NCBI RefSeq assembly: GCF_003113265.1
Contig: NZ_PUIV01000020.1
Location: 1-64,000, forward strand
Length of the DNA stretch: 64,000 bases
Direction of reading: 5' to 3'
From: Methylosinus sporium
GTDB lineage: Bacteria; Pseudomonadota; Alphaproteobacteria; Rhizobiales; Beijerinckiaceae
Notes under the pieces: model-generated
Databases searched by the model: none
The model's input: only the letters and a program-made list of their open reading frames with translations
Told to the model about the DNA's origin: nothing
Made by a program: the position numbers and the translations under genes
Shown here: one piece after another, positions 61,034-64,000 of the stretch
Layout: every line of letters begins with the position of its first letter
How positions within the stretch are numbered: position 1 is the first letter of the stretch

Positions 61034-64000
61034 TGAAAATTGCGTCCCTTCGGAATTGCTTCGCGCGCCTTGGCGCCGCGCGATTGCTCGAGCAGGCGCA
61101 GATCGGCGCTCAGATCCTCGACCTTCTGCGCGATCACATGGACCACGCCGGATTCGTTCTGCACGCGCCCTGTGACCGCGACAAGCCGCGCGCCTATGAC
61201 CTCGGGACGCTGGCGCTCGAACAGTTTCGGCCAGACGACGATATTGGCGATTCCCGTTTCGTCCTCGATCGTCATGAAGATGACGCCGCTCGCCGAGCCC
61301 GGCCGCTGCCGCACCAGCACGAGGCCGGCGACGCTCACGCGGGCGCCCTCCCTCACTCTCTGCGTGGAAGAGGGGGGCGGCCTGCGTTGTGCGAAATCTC
61401 GATGAAGCGCGGCGCCTGCTCCCTCTCCCGCTCGCGGGGGAGGGATGGGGAGGGGGCCGCCGCCGAGCGCGCTACAGGGCATGATTCCCTTCGCCTCGAG
61501 CCGTCCCCGCAGAAACGCCATCGGATGCGCCTTCAGCGATAATGACAGAAAGCGATAATCCTCCACCACCTCCGCCCCGAGCGGCATGGGCGGAAGGTTC
61601 GCGTCCTCCTCCTGCGGCGCGAAGGAGAGCGCGCGCAGCAGCGGCAGATCGTCCTTGTCGCCGGCGCGATTGAGCGCCTGCACGGCCCAGAGCGCGTCGC
61701 GGCGCGGCAGGCCGAGCGAGGCGAAGGCGCCGGCTTCCGCCAAGCGCTCCAGCGTCACCGGCTCGAGCCCGCCGCGCAGCCACAGATCGCGCACGGAATC
61801 ATAGCCGGCGCCGCGCTTCGCCACGAGCCGCTTCATATCCTCTTCCCGCAGGCCGACGATCTGGCGAAAGCCGAGCCGCACATCATGCGTCGCGCGAATA
61901 TCGCCGGCCATGGAGACATGGCGCGAATGCAGCGGCGTCGCCTGCGCGCGCGCCTCCAGCGCGCAATCCCAATCGGAGAAATTCACATCCACTTCATGCA
62001 CGCCGACGCCATGCTCCTGCGCATCGCGCACGATCTGCGCCGGGGCGTAGAAGCCCATGGGTTGCGCGTTCAGCAAGGCGCAGCAGAATACGTCCGGGTA
62101 GCGGCATTTGAGCCAGGCGGAGGCATAGACGAGCAGGGCGAACGAGGCCGCATGACTCTCCGGGAAGCCATAGGAGCCGAAGCCTTCGATCTGCCCCCAG
62201 CAGCGCTCGGCGAATTCGCGGCTATAGCCGCGCGCCTCCATGCCGGCGAGCATTTTGGCGCGGAAGGTTCCGATCGTGCCGACGCGCTTGAAGGTCGCCA
62301 TGGCGCGGCGCAGCCGGTCCGCCTCATCCGGCGTGAAGCCGCCGGCGACAATGGCGATGCGCATCGCCTGCTCCTGGAACAAAGGCACGCCGAGCGTCTT
62401 GCGCAGCACCTCCTCGAGCTCCGCCGAGGGAAAGGAGACCTCCTCCTTGCCGATGCGACGGCGCAGATAAGGATGCACCATATCGCCCTGAATGGGGCCG
62501 GGGCGCACGATCGCCACCTCTATGACGAGATCGTAGAATTCGCGTGGCTGCAGCCGCGGCAGCATGGACATTTGCGCGCGGCTCTCGATCTGGAACACGC
62601 CGATCGTGTCGGCGCGCGAGATCATGTCATAGACACTCTCCTCCTCCGCGGGGATCGACGCGAGGCGATGCACGACGCCATAGCGCTCGGCCAGCAGAGC
62701 GAGGCCCTTGCGCAGGCAGGTGAGCATTCCGAGCGCCAGCACGTCGATCTTCAATATGCGCAGAGCGTCGAGATCGTCCTTGTCCCATTCGATCGTCGTG
62801 CGGCCTTCCATGGCGGCGGGCGCGAGCGGGACGATCTCGTCGAGCCGATCGCGCGTGATGACGAAGCCGCCCGTATGCTGCGAGAGATGGCGCGGAAAGC
62901 CGGTCAGCTCGCGCGTCAATTCCAGCGCCTTGGCGAGGCGCGGCTCGCGCTCACCCTCCCTTTTAGGGGGAGGGTCGGCCGGCGAAGCGGTCCGGGGTGG
63001 GGTCATCCCCGAGACTCGGGACGTCACCCCCTCCCGATCGCCTTCGGCGCTCGACCTCCCCCCTCTAGGGGGAGGTGGTGACGCCTCTCCTTGCGCCTCT
63101 TCTCGCACGCCCGAGCCGCTCCAGACATTGTTCGAGAGTCGCGAAACGACATCGGCCGAAAGGCCGAAAGCTTTGCCGACCTCGCGAATGGCCGAGCGCG
63201 AGCGATAGGAGACGACGGTCGCGGTGAGCCCGGCGCGCTCGCGGCCATAGCGCGCGTAGATATATTGCATCACCTCCTCGCGCCGCTCATGCTCGAAATC
63301 GACGTCGATATCTGGCGGCTCGTTGCGCGCGGCGGAGACGAAGCGCTCGAAGAGGAGATCATGCTTCGTCGGATCGACTTCGGTGACGCCGAGACAGTAG
63401 CAGACGACGGAATTAGCGGCCGAGCCGCGTCCCTGCGCGAGTATGTCCTTCGAATGCGCGAAGCGGACAATGTCGTGCACGGTGAGAAAGTAAGCGGCGT
63501 AGCCGAGCTCTGCGATCAGCCGCAGCTCATGGCGTAGCAGCGCCTCGACCTGATCGGGAACGCCGCCTGGATAACGCGTCCGCGCGCCGTCTCGCGCGTA
63601 GAATTCGAGCGCCTCCTGCTCGCTGGAAAATCCCTCGCGCAGCTCACTCGGATAATTATGCGCCAGTGCGTCGAGACGGAAGGATAGGCCTTCCAGAAAG
63701 CGCGCCGTCTCCTCGATCGCCTGCGGCGCCTGCGTGAATAGTCGCGCCATTTCCGCTCCGCTCTTCAGCGAGCGCTCGGCGTTGGCGGAGAGCAGATAGC
63801 CGGCGTTGTCGAGCGTCGTCTTCTCGCGCACGCAAGCGAGAACGTCGGCGAGCGGGCGTCGCTCGGGGACATGCATGTTCGGCTCATTCACCGCGATGAG
63901 CGGCAGGCCGGTCTCGCGCGAGAGCGCGATGCGGCGGGCGAGGGCGGCGCGCATGTCGACGCCATAGAGCGCGGTCGCCGCCAGCCACATCCGCTCGTCG
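61030..64000 (-). CDS. dnaE2: Error-prone DNA polymerase DnaE2 (ImuC), 5' end outside the window
   Basis: About 990 C-terminal residues are present. C-family polymerase core with catalytic Asp residues in [25 protein letters not shown] and a later acidic residue near [43 protein letters not shown] and [26 protein letters not shown] are typical of DnaE2. A C-terminal OB fold ([18 protein letters not shown]) ends the protein. It acts in damage-induced mutagenic translesion synthesis with ImuA and ImuB, which are expected beyond the right edge. Two REP-like elements interrupt it in frame (62949-63077 and about 61346-61463). Confidence 0.93.
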   Translation of the reverse strand, partial: DERMWLAATALYGVDMRAALARRIALSRETGLPLIAVNEPNMHVPERRPLADVLACVREKTTLDNAGYLLSANAERSLKSGAEMARLFTQAPQAIEETARFLEGLSFRLDALAHNYPSELREGFSSEQEALEFYARDGARTRYPGGVPDQVEALLRHELRLIAELGYAAYFLTVHDIVRFAHSKDILAQGRGSAANSVVCYCLGVTEVDPTKHDLLFERFVSAARNEPPDIDVDFEHERREEVMQYIYARYGRERAGLTATVVSYRSRSAIREVGKAFGLSADVVSRLSNNVWSGSGVREEAQGEASPPPPRGGRSSAEGDREGVTSRVSGMTPPRTASPADPPPKREGEREPRLAKALELTRELTGFPRHLSQHTGGFVITRDRLDEIVPLAPAAMEGRTTIEWDKDDLDALRILKIDVLALGMLTCLRKGLALLAERYGVVHRLASIPAEEESVYDMISRADTIGVFQIESRAQMSMLPRLQPREFYDLVIEVAIVRPGPIQGDMVHPYLRRRIGKEEVSFPSAELEEVLRKTLGVPLFQEQAMRIAIVAGGFTPDEADRLRRAMATFKRVGTIGTFRAKMLAGMEARGYSREFAERCWGQIEGFGSYGFPESHAASFALLVYASAWLKCRYPDVFCCALLNAQPMGFYAPAQIVRDAQEHGVGVHEVDVNFSDWDCALEARAQATPLHSRHVSMAGDIRATHDVRLGFRQIVGLREEDMKRLVAKRGAGYDSVRDLWLRGGLEPVTLERLAEAGAFASLGLPRRDALWAVQALNRAGDKDDLPLLRALSFAPQEEDANLPPMPLGAEVVEDYRFLSLSLKAHPMAFLRGRLEAKGIMPCSALGGGPLPIPPPRAGEGAGAALHRDFAQRRPPPSSTQRVREGARVSVAGLVLVRQRPGSASGVIFMTIEDETGIANIVVWPKLFERQRPEVIGARLVAVTGRVQNESGVVHVIAQKVEDLSADLRLLEQSRGAKAREAIPKGRNFQ
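61346..61463. repeat. REP-like element inside dnaE2 (3' copy)
   Basis: Paired C/G-rich palindromic ends: CCCTCCCTCACTCTCTG...GGAAGAGGGGGGCGG and GCTCCCTCTCCCGC-TCGCGGGGGAGGG-ATGGGGAGGGGG. The translated insert reads [15 protein letters not shown] and [15 protein letters not shown] and separates the conserved thumb/tail region from the OB fold. The reading frame stays open. Confidence 0.7.
62949..63077. repeat. REP-like element inside dnaE2 (5' copy)
   Basis: Nearly identical in layout to the intergenic element at 39881-40012: CACCCTCCC-TTTTA-GGGGGAGGGT, GGCCGGC, GGGGTGGGG, then CACCCCCTCCCGATCGCC, TTCGGCGCTCGACC and CCTCCCCCCTCTAGGGGGAGG. Within dnaE2 it encodes about 45 residues rich in Pro, Arg and Gly between NNVWSGSG and [15 protein letters not shown]. 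Confidence 0.85.

Overview
The window looks like a chromosomal segment of a high-GC alphaproteobacterium of the order Hyphomicrobiales (Rhizobiales). Seen in sequence: an Irr-type Fur regulator, phasins and a PHA-system protein, an FtsE/FtsX pair, abundant REP-like palindromes of types I know from Rhizobiales, and TTG/GTG starts. A complete NAD-dependent formate dehydrogenase operon (fdsGBA-fdhD-fdsD) behind a LysR regulator, a phosphoenolpyruvate carboxylase and polyhydroxyalkanoate granule proteins would suit a serine-cycle methylotroph or methanotroph of the Methylosinus/Methylocystis group. That placement is inference; no methane- or methanol-oxidation gene lies in the window.

Layout. 1-1500 is an A/T-richer accessory patch: the 5' end of an IS5-type transposase and two unknown membrane/exported proteins. 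1.5-3.6 kb holds an archaeal/eukaryotic-type prolyl-tRNA synthetase and a frameshifted DUF29 relic. 3.7-11 kb is the LysR-controlled formate dehydrogenase operon. 11-25.4 kb holds housekeeping and envelope genes: a membrane-anchored cNMP-binding protein, a lytic transglycosylase, irr, galU/galE, a serine-rich four-repeat protein, a large autotransporter, ppc, a small membrane protein, bioB and aroE. 25.6-36.6 kb holds two phasin-type proteins, a large PAS histidine kinase, the 5-oxoprolinase genes pxpABC, an unlisted 44-residue membrane microprotein, a glutathione transferase, a divergent histidine kinase/response regulator pair, a PHA-system protein and an Asn/Gly-repeat secreted protein. 37-40 kb holds tRNA-Asn, a PfkB kinase, an ErpA-type A-type carrier and a dGTPase-like HD protein. 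40.3-42.3 kb is an A/T-richer two-gene module (an HD phosphohydrolase plus a YwgA-like protein) that looks imported. 42.5-54.8 kb holds argS, a SPOR protein, nagZ, scpA/scpB, thpR, plsC, a YdcF-like protein, ftsX/ftsE, a DUF3426 protein and a dihydroorotase-like gene. 55-64 kb holds a TonB-dependent receptor, tuf, a DUF1499 protein, a metallo-beta-lactamase-fold hydrolase and the 3' part of dnaE2, which runs off the right edge.

The most unusual signals are two REP-like palindromic elements embedded in frame in dnaE2 (one of a family also present between genes at 39.9 kb), a second palindrome family that supplies the C-terminus of ScpA, a perfect 30-bp duplication of the tuf 3' end, and the HD/YwgA-like gene pair, which I consider the best candidate for an undescribed nucleotide-based (possibly defence) system.
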